A stretch of 8,932 bases of DNA from Candidatus Raymondbacteria bacterium RIFOXYA2_FULL_49_16 (GTDB lineage: Bacteria > Fibrobacterota > OXYB2-FULL-49-7 > XYB2-FULL-49-35), in the NCBI GenBank assembly GCA_001789205.1, contig MFYT01000056.1, positions 1 to 8,932 on the forward strand, given 5' to 3'. A program made the translations under genes and the position numbers. How positions within the stretch are numbered: the first letter of the stretch is position 1; every line of letters begins with the position of its first letter. The notes beneath the pieces are model-generated. The model searched no databases. It had not been told where the DNA came from and saw only the letters and a program-made list of their open reading frames with translations. This document shows, one piece after another, positions 1 through 6,505 of the stretch.

Positions 1-112
1 GCCCAGGCTTGAAGGGCAGACTTTACCCATAGGGGAAAGCGCGAAAAATGGAAAGGTGGCCCATCCCTGGCAACCCACCCTAATCGTTAAGGCTGAGAAT
101 CGCATGTTTTTA

Positions 113-141
113 TTGCGCTGGCAGTATCGGTGAGTTATATT
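113..141 (+). promoter_or_regulatory. Possible sigma70-like promoter for the propeller gene
   Basis: TTGCGC (113-118) and TATATT (136-141) are separated by 17 bases. The -10 element matches TATAAT at five of six positions and the -35 element matches TTGACA at three. This would start transcription near 148 and give a leader of about 40 bases. FCB bacteria may use different promoter consensus sequences, so this is only a candidate. Confidence 0.25.
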
Positions 142-175
142 TCTAATAGTAGCAGATTTAAACCGTTTTTTCTCT

Positions 176-183
176 GGGGGGGG
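176..183 (+). promoter_or_regulatory. Run of eight G acting as ribosome binding site
   Basis: Eight consecutive G residues end five bases before the ATG at 189. No other purine-rich Shine-Dalgarno element is present. G-runs can pair with the CCUCC of 16S rRNA using G-U wobble, so this is probably the ribosome binding site. A homopolymer of this length is prone to slipped-strand length change, which would alter spacing and perhaps translation. Confidence 0.45.
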
Positions 184-188
184 AATCA

Positions 189-1667
189 ATGAAGAAAATC
201 TTTTTCGCCTATTTTTTCATATGCGCTGCTATTGCCTATGGCGCTATTACCACGCAGACATGGACAATGTATGTCTCGGGCGCGGCCTTTTGGGGCGGCA
301 TTGGCCGTGATTGGAACGGCACTGTGTACGCGGGTTTAGGCAACCACCTTACCAACGATAACGCCAATTCGGTCGTGTACCGATATAACAACAGCACAAA
401 CGACTGGACGCAGGTCATGGACGTCAAGGTTGTGTCGCAAGCAGCGGGCAATTGGCTCGCGCTCGACAGACCTGGAAAAATACACTCAACCATTAAGCAG
501 GGACTCGATGGCAAGCTTTATTTTTCCACGCATTCAGCGTTTGATACGGATAACGATCTTGCCAATTATCCGTCCCTATTCAGGGGCGGTCATTTCTACT
601 GCTACGATCCTATTTCCGGCCAGGGCCGCGATTTAAGCGACCCTAATGTTGGGGCCGGGCATTGCGGACTCACTGATCTTGCGGTCGCTACCCAGTACAA
701 TCTTGTGTACGGCATCGGATATCCGTATGGCTATATGTATAAACAGGACATCCGCAATGGTGATTCCACGTTTCTCTGGGCAACGCAGTCGCAGGTGGGC
801 CAGGTGTCTCGTGTAGTGCTTGAGGATAATTATGGCAGGTTCCTTTGTCCCAATGTCACCAAGCGGTTTCTTATTTATGATCCTGTGACCGATTCCGTGA
901 CATTTGACCGTTTTCGTCATAATTACGGGACCACAATAACAGCCGCTGTAAAGAGCTGGACAGGCGATAGTATCTATTATATTATGAGCGAGGGAGGAGA
1001 CGACAGGATCTTCCGGTACATTGTATCGCGCGATACTGCCCAGTTTGTCGCGTATGTTGATTCCGGAAATACCAGTTCCTTTAAGGCTTCTTTGGCCTTG
1101 CGTTGGGACCAGAATAAACTGTACATTGCACTGGGCAACAGACTTGTTTCCATTAATGCGCTTACCGGGGCCAGGATAACAGAGGCCACAAACCTTCCCA
1201 ATCCGAGTTATGGCTGGTATGGTTGCAATGGCATTGACCGCAACGGCGACCTTTTTTTCTCGGCCGCGGGCAACCGCACAGTTATGAAGGTCTCTTTGGC
1301 CCAGCCGTGCGCTATCTGCACGCAGAAACCAAAATACCTCGATTCAGCTTATGTGGATTCCGTGGACAATGCGTGGCGTACTAGTACGGTGGCGGAAAGT
1401 GCGGAAAAGAGCCTTAGCGGTATATTGACAGCAACGCCCAATCCGTTCAATCCAGATGTTACCATTGTTGTGGCAGGGGCATTTCGCGAAACATTTCCGC
1501 ACATCATGATATTTGACATTACCGGCCGGTTCGTAGCGGACCTGACATCGCAGGTTTATCAGGGCCGGGTTTCCTGGAATGCCTCGGGTATGCCTTCAGG
1601 TATTTATATCATCAAAGCATGGGCGGGAAAACAGGCGCTCACGAAAGCCATTACCCTCATTAAATAA
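189..1667 (+). CDS. Secreted beta-propeller-like protein with C-terminal T9SS-type sorting domain
   Basis: 492 residues. The N-terminus is a clear signal peptide (M-K-K, then a hydrophobic stretch to about residue 16, cleavage probably between 16 and 19). The body (about 25-375) holds roughly seven degenerate repeats of the pattern 'D-x-N-G-x-(V/L)-Y/F-x ... Y-D-x-x-(T/S)'. Examples lie near residues 40, 105, 165, 215, 260, 305 and 350, suggesting a seven-bladed propeller. A C-x-x-C pair (LAQPCAICTQ) follows the last repeat. After a linker, residues 409-492 form the sorting domain: P-N-P-F-N-P, D-I-T-G-R, W-N-A-S, S-G-I-Y-I and a terminal Lys. Family knowledge suggests export by Sec and then outer-membrane translocation and surface attachment. 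No catalytic residues are recognisable, so it may bind a ligand or a polysaccharide. It is convergent with the esterase and shares its terminator. The fold is inferred from periodicity; the ORF, signal peptide and tail are seen directly. Confidence 0.9.
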   Translation: MKKIFFAYFFICAAIAYGAITTQTWTMYVSGAAFWGGIGRDWNGTVYAGLGNHLTNDNANSVVYRYNNSTNDWTQVMDVKVVSQAAGNWLALDRPGKIHSTIKQGLDGKLYFSTHSAFDTDNDLANYPSLFRGGHFYCYDPISGQGRDLSDPNVGAGHCGLTDLAVATQYNLVYGIGYPYGYMYKQDIRNGDSTFLWATQSQVGQVSRVVLEDNYGRFLCPNVTKRFLIYDPVTDSVTFDRFRHNYGTTITAAVKSWTGDSIYYIMSEGGDDRIFRYIVSRDTAQFVAYVDSGNTSSFKASLALRWDQNKLYIALGNRLVSINALTGARITEATNLPNPSYGWYGCNGIDRNGDLFFSAAGNRTVMKVSLAQPCAICTQKPKYLDSAYVDSVDNAWRTSTVAESAEKSLSGILTATPNPFNPDVTIVVAGAFRETFPHIMIFDITGRFVADLTSQVYQGRVSWNASGMPSGIYIIKAWAGKQALTKAITLIK

Positions 1668-1675
1668 GCATTGCG

Positions 1676-1712
1676 ATAGAGCGCTTCAGAAATGGAGCGC
1701 TCTATTTTATTT
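1676..1712 (+). terminator. Rho-independent terminator between convergent genes
   Basis: A perfect 10-bp stem, ATAGAGCGCT (1676-1685) with AGCGCTCTAT (1696-1705), encloses a 10-base loop. It is followed by TTTATTT, a moderate U-tract, in the + direction. It starts 9 bases after the stop codon of the propeller gene. The stop codon of the esterase (1707-1709, - strand) lies inside the U-tract, so the same hairpin also sits directly downstream of that gene. On the - strand the stem is not followed by a good U-run, so termination is probably stronger for the + strand gene. Confidence 0.8.
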
Positions 1713-4130
1713 CATCAAGACCATTTTTTTCGAACAGAGTTTTTTTCCAACAGAGGTTTTAACTACATATAGTCCGCTTGGATTCTTAGAAGCGTCCCAG
1801 GAAAAAGTTAATAGGGAAGCATTAGCCGATGATGGCTTTTCCATGGTTTTAACAAGCCTGCCATTTAAGTCATAAATTGATACTTTTATGTCCGGATATT
1901 TCCCCTTGGCTGACCTCACGGTAATATTGGTAACAGGGTTAAAGGGATTTGGGCAAATGGAAAGGAATATGTCATCTTTCTTTTCAGACAAAATTCCTGA
2001 AGGCAAAAATTCCGAAGTATACACCTCAAGAATCGCCCCATAACCGCCGCTCTGTTCCTTGGTATAGAAATCAACATTGTTGTATGAGGAACCAGTCTCT
2101 TTTATGACAATACCATGGTAGACGCCATTTTTTAAACCCACTACCACGTCGCCTGAAACAGGAAAAACATGCGAGGCAGCATCGCCCCTTGTGCCTGAGA
2201 ATGTGGTGGTTTGGACGCCAGAGGAAGAAAAGCTATTATTAGGATTGTTTCCCGGCCAGTTTGTGCCGGTCTGGGTGTTGTTGTACGTTGAGGTGCTTTC
2301 CTGCCATTGGGCTGTTATCCCCATTATTGAAGCAGAATATGAATAATTTGTCGTGGTTGTGCCTGTCGCTGTTTTTAAGATAATCTTTCCCGAATCTATT
2401 GTTGTCGCGGTAAGGCTGGCAAGGTCAAAGTCCAATATAAGAATGCCCTGATTGCCGGATTTTAAACGCATTGAAGATCGAGCGCCTCTGGCTGCATCCG
2501 GTGCGGTAACATCAAGTTCATTATCAGCAATGACAAAAAATGAATCTACGATAAAAAGTTTTTCCGGTTCAACAATGACAACCACGGTGTCGCGAGCAAC
2601 CGAGAAGCGGTCGTCCGTAACAACAAATTCAAATTCATATTCCCCTTCATTGAGTCCTGTTACCTCGGTAGTATCGTCTGTTGGTGAAACGATTGTGGCA
2701 TTGCCGCCAGAGATTTTGTTCCAGGCAAAGCTTATTGTACCATCGTTATCCGCGCCTTTTCCCTGTAAAAACAAGGAATTAACAGGCAATGTTATGGTTT
2801 GGTCGTATCCCGCATTGGCAAAAGGCGGTCTGTTTATCGTGGACCCATCGAAATTCCGTATTTGAAGTATATGGTGCGCTCCATTCAACACAATGGTCAG
2901 TCTTCCATCGATACCGGGTTGCATAGTGGATGTGTTCTTGATTCCTGTTTGTAAAATCGAGTCTGTTACCCGATACAGCGTATCGCTGTTGTATAAGGAA
3001 CCGGTTTTAACCGTTATGCTTTCATTGAGCAGCTGAGCGTTGTATTCCATTGTGTTGTTTGATGAGGGACTTGTCCATTCAAGCAATTCCATATTTATCG
3101 AATCTATTGAAAGATACAATACATGCAGGCTTGCAAAATGTTCGTTTGCCACTGCCCTTAGGCCCAGGGAATCGAACCTGGACTGCGAAATAACGAACCT
3201 GTTGCCGAACATCTGAATTGTATCATTTGTTCCATTCCGGAACGCATATGGTTTTGTCCTAAGGTAATTCCACGTTTCGGGATTGTCTTGTGCGATCGCG
3301 AAACATGAGTCATAAAAGTCCATGGTCTGCGTCCTTGCGCCAGAACAACCCGGGATACACGAAGTATGGCCGCCCAATGATCCTGATGGAAAAAACCCCC
3401 TATGCGGCACGCCCGCGTTTGTCAGCAGCGTGTCGAACGCGGCATTGTTGCTCCACAGCATTGCGCCGATATATTCATTCATCATAAATGGTACAGTCAG
3501 GAAATTTTGCGCCCTGACATTATGGTTTCTGACGCCCATCCAGTTAAACGCGCCGGCATACGTGGCGGCGCAGCAAAAAAGACTGGGGAATGTCTGTCCA
3601 ATATGGGCTGAGCCATATCCTCCCATTGAATATCCGCACAACGCCCTTCCTTTTCTTGAAGGGATGGTCCTGAAGTTTTTGTCTATGGAATCAAGTAACT
3701 CTTTTGCCAGGTAATTTTCAAAGCTGTATCCATTCGCGCCTTCATAGAAACTGTTGCCTCCGTCGTTCATGTTGCCGTCCGCGCTTACAAGTATGACAGG
3801 CCTTTTTTTTACGGATTGGATGTAGGCAAGATCGTATGACCAAACGCTTGTTCCAAACACATCGCTTGCGTAAATGTCTTCACGCGGATGGCTTGTTTGG
3901 CCATGGAAATTATAAATGACCGGAAAGCGGGATTCCGGCTCTGATTCGTATTCGGGGGGCAGGACAACAACGCAAAAAGGTTTGAAATCATTGTTCCGGC
4001 CTGGATTGTATATACTGTTAAAATACACATATTGGGCCTTGAATCCTCCGTTGGTCTGTACATTGGAAACTTCCATGGAACCGGCGATTGAAACCATGAA
4101 GAATAAAAGAGAGATACTACGTACGCGCAT
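1707..4130 (-). CDS. Secreted modular esterase (alpha/beta-hydrolase, PKD-like, DNRLRE-like, sorting domain)
   Basis: 807 residues from the chosen ATG at 4130. That ATG has an AAAAGGA Shine-Dalgarno six bases upstream; the in-frame ATG at 4160 has none, and the later start puts the signal peptide (1-18) directly at the N-terminus. Residues about 25-285 are an esterase D / feruloyl-esterase-like domain: F-H-G oxyanion motif (75-77), nucleophile Ser168 in G-Y-S-M-G-G, probable catalytic His255 in G-G-H. The acid residue is not obvious; D233 is one candidate. A bridging region follows, then a PKD/REJ-like Ig domain (434-522, with A-N-A-G-x-D-Q and V-T-D), a DNRLRE-like beta domain (about 525-704) and a sorting tail (714-807: P-N-P-F-N-P, D-L-N-G-R, W-D-A-S, S-G-L-Y). 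It likely hydrolyses an ester of a polysaccharide or other carbohydrate outside the cell; the true substrate cannot be read from the sequence. Confidence 0.92.
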   Translation of the reverse strand: MRVRSISLLFFMVSIAGSMEVSNVQTNGGFKAQYVYFNSIYNPGRNNDFKPFCVVVLPPEYESEPESRFPVIYNFHGQTSHPREDIYASDVFGTSVWSYDLAYIQSVKKRPVILVSADGNMNDGGNSFYEGANGYSFENYLAKELLDSIDKNFRTIPSRKGRALCGYSMGGYGSAHIGQTFPSLFCCAATYAGAFNWMGVRNHNVRAQNFLTVPFMMNEYIGAMLWSNNAAFDTLLTNAGVPHRGFFPSGSLGGHTSCIPGCSGARTQTMDFYDSCFAIAQDNPETWNYLRTKPYAFRNGTNDTIQMFGNRFVISQSRFDSLGLRAVANEHFASLHVLYLSIDSINMELLEWTSPSSNNTMEYNAQLLNESITVKTGSLYNSDTLYRVTDSILQTGIKNTSTMQPGIDGRLTIVLNGAHHILQIRNFDGSTINRPPFANAGYDQTITLPVNSLFLQGKGADNDGTISFAWNKISGGNATIVSPTDDTTEVTGLNEGEYEFEFVVTDDRFSVARDTVVVIVEPEKLFIVDSFFVIADNELDVTAPDAARGARSSMRLKSGNQGILILDFDLASLTATTIDSGKIILKTATGTTTTNYSYSASIMGITAQWQESTSTYNNTQTGTNWPGNNPNNSFSSSGVQTTTFSGTRGDAASHVFPVSGDVVVGLKNGVYHGIVIKETGSSYNNVDFYTKEQSGGYGAILEVYTSEFLPSGILSEKKDDIFLSICPNPFNPVTNITVRSAKGKYPDIKVSIYDLNGRLVKTMEKPSSANASLLTFSWDASKNPSGLYVVKTSVGKKLCSKKMVLMK

Positions 4131-4136
4131 ACCGTG

Positions 4137-4143
4137 TCCTTTT
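4137..4143 (-). promoter_or_regulatory. Shine-Dalgarno site that sets the esterase start
   Basis: On the - strand this reads AAAAGGA and lies six bases before the ATG at 4130. The alternative in-frame ATG at 4160 is preceded by an A/T-rich stretch with no purine-rich SD. This is the main reason for calling the shorter protein. Confidence 0.6.
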
Positions 4144-4208
4144 CGTATGGTTGAATACATATTTTTTATCAGGTCCGTGCGGGCCCCCCATGTGGTCTGT
4201 TTGTTAAG

Positions 4209-4237
4209 AAAATAACCGTTCCTGACCCGGAAAACAA
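4209..4237 (-). promoter_or_regulatory. Possible promoter of the esterase gene
   Basis: On the - strand, TTGTTT (4237-4232) and TATTTT (4214-4209) are separated by exactly 17 bases. Both matches to the sigma70 consensus are partial (three of six and four of six). Transcription would start about 70 bases upstream of the chosen ATG, with a G6 run inside the leader (C6 on the + strand near 4184-4189). Confidence 0.25.
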
Positions 4238-4251
4238 GAGAAAATCTGTGT

Positions 4252-4281
4252 TTGACTTGTCCGAATTCATTCGCTTATTTT
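4252..4281 (+). promoter_or_regulatory. Possible promoter of the ABC exporter gene
   Basis: TTGACT (4252-4257, five of six matches to TTGACA) is followed after 18 bases by TATTTT (4276-4281, four of six). A start near 4288 would leave a leader of about 18 bases before the GTG. An overlapping TTTAAT (4279-4284) is a better -10 match but with too long a spacer. It lies back-to-back with the candidate esterase promoter. Confidence 0.35.
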
Positions 4282-4305
4282 AATTATACATAAACCCTGG
4301 GACCA

Positions 4306-6081
4306 GTGAACAACAAACGCAGCGTTTTTTTCCGTTTCCTCGTCTACGTCAAACCGTACCGCAGATATATCGTTTTTGCAATTCTCGGCGGTATTGTCAA
4401 ATTTTCCGTTCCTCTGCTTGTTCCTCAGGTCACAAGACACCTTATCGACGATGTGTATCTCAATAATGTCCTTACCATGGCGCAGAAACACCGGGAACTC
4501 TGGCTCTACGGTGGCGGCCTGATAGCCATTTTTCTCTTCATATATGCGCCGTGGACCTATGTCCGCCATTATTTCGCCAGCAAGGCGGGCCACCGCTCGG
4601 TTTTTGACCTTCGTTGCGACCTTTATTACTCCATTCTACGCATGTCCAACTCGTTTTTCCACCGCAACAAGACCGGAGAAATCTCGTCCCGTCTGATCAG
4701 CGATATTCCGCAGGCGCAGAACCTGGTGGGCAACGCGCTCACCAATATCTGGATGGACGCCTTTGCCCTGGTATTGGTACTTTTTTTTCTCTTTCGCATC
4801 GATGTCGTGCTTACTTTTGTGGCGCTTTCCACTTTTCCGGTCTATCTTCTCTTTTTCCGAAAACTGGGCGACAGGATCAAGGCTTCAAGCTACAAGGTGC
4901 AAAAGGAGATTGCTGATATTTCGGGCGATGTGAATGAACGCATTGCGGGCAGTCTTGTCATCCATGCCTTTGGCAGGGAAAAACACGAGGAAAAGCGTTT
5001 TGACCGGCGTTCTGAGAAGCTCTTTCTCACCACCATGCGCAGCGTCTATCTGCAGAGCATCAATATGACGGTCACTGGCGTGCTGGTTTCAATTGCGCCT
5101 ATCATTGTCATGATTTTTGGCGGATACCAGGTAGTTAAGGGCCAGCTGAGCATAGGCGCCCTTACTGCGGCAACCATGTACCTGGGTGCTCTCTATCTTC
5201 CCCTGCAGCGTTTTTCCGAGCTCAATGTAGTGTTTGCCAATTCCATCGCCGCGCTCGAACGGATTTTCGAGATCATGGATGAAAAGCCGGACATTGTGGA
5301 CAAACCCAATGCGATCGAACTTACGGAAGCGCAGGGAAAAATTGAATTTAATCATGTCGGGTTTTCCTATGACAGCGATAATCCTGTGCTGCGCGACTTT
5401 ACCTTTTCCGCTCTTCCTGGCCAGCGTATTGCCTTGGTAGGACCCAGCGGATCCGGGAAAACAACGCTGGTAAATCTTATTCCTCGTTTCTACGATGTTG
5501 GGGCGGGCGCCATACGTATTGATGGCCACGATATCAGGGAGGTCCAGCTTAAAACTTTAAGGAGTCATATTGGCATGGTACTCCAGGACCCTGTTTTATT
5601 CAGTGGCTCCATCAGGGACAATATCCGCTATGGCAGGCCCGGCGCGACCGACGAAGAGCTCGTTGAGGCGTGCAAAGCCGCTAATGCGTGGGAATTCATT
5701 TCAGATCTTTCGGAAGGCATTGAGACTGATGTAGGGGAGCGGGGCGCTTTTCTTTCAGGCGGACAGAAACAGCGCATAACCATTGCGCGCGCCTTTTTAA
5801 AAAACCCGCGCATATTAATACTTGATGAAGCAACCTCAGCGCTCGATTCCGAATCGGAAAAGCTTATTCAAGATGCGCTTGATCGCCTGTTGGTGGGCCG
5901 CACTACCTTTGTGATCGCCCACAGGTTATCCACCATTGTGGGTGCGGACCGGATTATTGTCTTGGACCATGGTATAGTGCGCGAAACCGGGACCCATGCT
6001 GAGCTGCTTCAGGCAGGTGGCCTCTATGCTGCCCTCTACGAGCGTCAGTTCGAACAGGAACTGAAGAGATCTGCGCGTTAG
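4306..6081 (+). CDS. ABC exporter half-transporter (TMD-NBD fusion, MsbA-like)
   Basis: 591 residues, the usual length for a type IV (MsbA/BmrA-like) half-transporter that works as a homodimer or heterodimer in the inner membrane. Residues 1-320 are the transmembrane domain, with hydrophobic segments near 22-44, 66-86, 150-166, 168-185, 255-275 and 285-300. The ATPase domain shows an A-loop Tyr (355), Walker A G-P-S-G-S-G-K-T-T (379-387), Q-loop Gln427, signature L-S-G-G-Q (483-487), Walker B I-L-I-L-D-E (503-508), D-loop S-A-L-D (511-514) and H-loop His539. All catalytic residues are intact, so it should be active. The substrate is unknown: lipid, drug or peptide are all possible. The start is a GTG with only a weak GGGA close upstream; no better in-frame start is near and the N-terminus looks complete. 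No partner transporter, outer-membrane channel or adaptor gene is adjacent, and it is probably transcribed alone. Confidence 0.96.
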   Translation: MNNKRSVFFRFLVYVKPYRRYIVFAILGGIVKFSVPLLVPQVTRHLIDDVYLNNVLTMAQKHRELWLYGGGLIAIFLFIYAPWTYVRHYFASKAGHRSVFDLRCDLYYSILRMSNSFFHRNKTGEISSRLISDIPQAQNLVGNALTNIWMDAFALVLVLFFLFRIDVVLTFVALSTFPVYLLFFRKLGDRIKASSYKVQKEIADISGDVNERIAGSLVIHAFGREKHEEKRFDRRSEKLFLTTMRSVYLQSINMTVTGVLVSIAPIIVMIFGGYQVVKGQLSIGALTAATMYLGALYLPLQRFSELNVVFANSIAALERIFEIMDEKPDIVDKPNAIELTEAQGKIEFNHVGFSYDSDNPVLRDFTFSALPGQRIALVGPSGSGKTTLVNLIPRFYDVGAGAIRIDGHDIREVQLKTLRSHIGMVLQDPVLFSGSIRDNIRYGRPGATDEELVEACKAANAWEFISDLSEGIETDVGERGAFLSGGQKQRITIARAFLKNPRILILDEATSALDSESEKLIQDALDRLLVGRTTFVIAHRLSTIVGADRIIVLDHGIVRETGTHAELLQAGGLYAALYERQFEQELKRSAR

Positions 6082-6360
6082 TACATTATTTGCCGTTTGC
6101 TGAAGAATCAATTATTTTTGCAGTTATTGTAGGTTTGGGAATTTTTTTCATGTTCTAACCAGTTTTTCCTGTATATTAATTAAATTAACACAAAATTAAA
6201 TATTTAATAATATTTATTAAATATATCATAATAAAATGATTATAAATAAAATACGCGTTATTTAACTATTTGTTTTTAAATTAAGGCTCAGTTTTTGCAT
6301 ACAATAATATATACTCTTTTAAATCATCTTTGATAATTTTAATGGACAAAGGATAAGCCA

Positions 6361-6432
6361 ATGATAACGTGTTATATAAAGTTAATAAAATCAATTATTT
6401 GTAGTAATTGTAGTTTAATAAAAGCAATATAA
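6361..6432 (+). CDS. Possible 23-residue small ORF
   Basis: An ATG at 6361 is preceded by AAAGGA (6348-6353) with a 7-base spacing, which is one of the better Shine-Dalgarno sites in the window. It opens a 23-codon frame ending at TAA (6430-6432). The peptide MITCYIKLIKSIICSNCSLI (first 20 residues) is hydrophobic and has three Cys. It could be a membrane micropeptide or a leader peptide, but short ORFs with A/T-rich codons (many Ile, Lys, Leu) are expected by chance in such DNA. No family is recognised. Confidence 0.18.
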   Translation: MITCYIKLIKSIICSNCSLIKAI

Positions 6433-6453
6433 ATAAAAAAAAGATCAGTCAAA

Positions 6454-6469
6454 TGTGATATATATCACA
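6454..6469. promoter_or_regulatory. CRP-type operator, perfect palindrome
   Basis: TGTGATATATATCACA is a perfect 16-base palindrome and matches the classical CRP half-sites TGTGA-N6-TCACA exactly, with AAA on the 5' side as in the extended consensus. It lies 36 bases upstream of the ATG at 6506. Its centre (6461.5) is 41.5 bases upstream of the start point expected from the -10 candidate at 6491-6496, the standard position for class II activation by CRP/FNR-family proteins. Which family member binds it, and which effector it senses in this organism, cannot be told from the window. Confidence 0.6.
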
Positions 6470-6490
6470 GACTTATGCGATTAAATGTAG

Positions 6491-6496
6491 TAAAAT
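6491..6496 (+). promoter_or_regulatory. Candidate -10 element of the repeat-protein gene
   Basis: TAAAAT matches TATAAT at five of six positions. No -35 hexamer is visible at the right distance; the CRP-type site covers that position, as expected for an activator-dependent promoter. The predicted start point is about 6503. That would make the ATG at 6506 almost leaderless, or give a leader of about 42 bases to the alternative TTG at 6545. Confidence 0.35.
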
Positions 6497-6505
6497 ACCT
6501 AAGTG

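Larger units (their letters stand above)
1..188 (+). other. Structured-looking 5' region upstream of the propeller gene
   Basis: No gene is visible here. The first 110 bases are G/C-rich and can form several short hairpins: GCCC (1-4) with GGGC (14-17), and GGTGG (55-59) with CCACC (75-79), the latter enclosing a CCA/TGG mini-stem (61-63 with 68-70). A T-rich stretch follows from about 106. I compared it by eye with the conserved cores of the TPP, SAM, cobalamin, glycine and c-di-GMP riboswitches and found no convincing match. It may be a structured leader, the end of an upstream transcript, or just G/C-rich spacer. Confidence 0.3.
6082..6505. other. A+T-rich intergenic region upstream of the repeat-protein gene
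   Basis: Over 400 bases without a long ORF. The composition falls sharply compared with the genes on either side; for example only 4 of the 60 bases at 6181-6240 are G or C. It contains a CRP-type palindrome, a candidate -10 element and a possible short ORF, annotated separately. An A/T-only inverted repeat (11-bp arms, 6200-6210 and 6214-6224) is present but could arise by chance in such DNA. I see no convincing intrinsic terminator for the ABC exporter gene here. Confidence 0.7.

Noticed and set aside
91-98. GGCTGAGA, identical to a conserved TPP-riboswitch element
   Set aside because: The rest of the TPP core (ACCCTT, GAACCTGATC-like and TAATACC-like segments) is absent and the downstream gene is not a thiamine gene.
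4131-4160. Upstream ATG at 4160 as start of the esterase
   Set aside because: It lacks a Shine-Dalgarno sequence and adds 10 polar residues before the signal peptide, whereas the ATG at 4130 has AAAAGGA at ideal spacing. It cannot be fully excluded.
5089-5529. 146-codon antisense frame inside the ABC exporter
   Set aside because: It overlaps the transmembrane and Walker A coding region of a fully conserved gene and has no recognisable features.
6200-6224. Perfect A/T-only inverted repeat, 11-bp arms with a 3-base loop
   Set aside because: In DNA with almost no G or C, an inverted repeat of this size is expected about once by chance in 400 bases, and it would form a weak hairpin.
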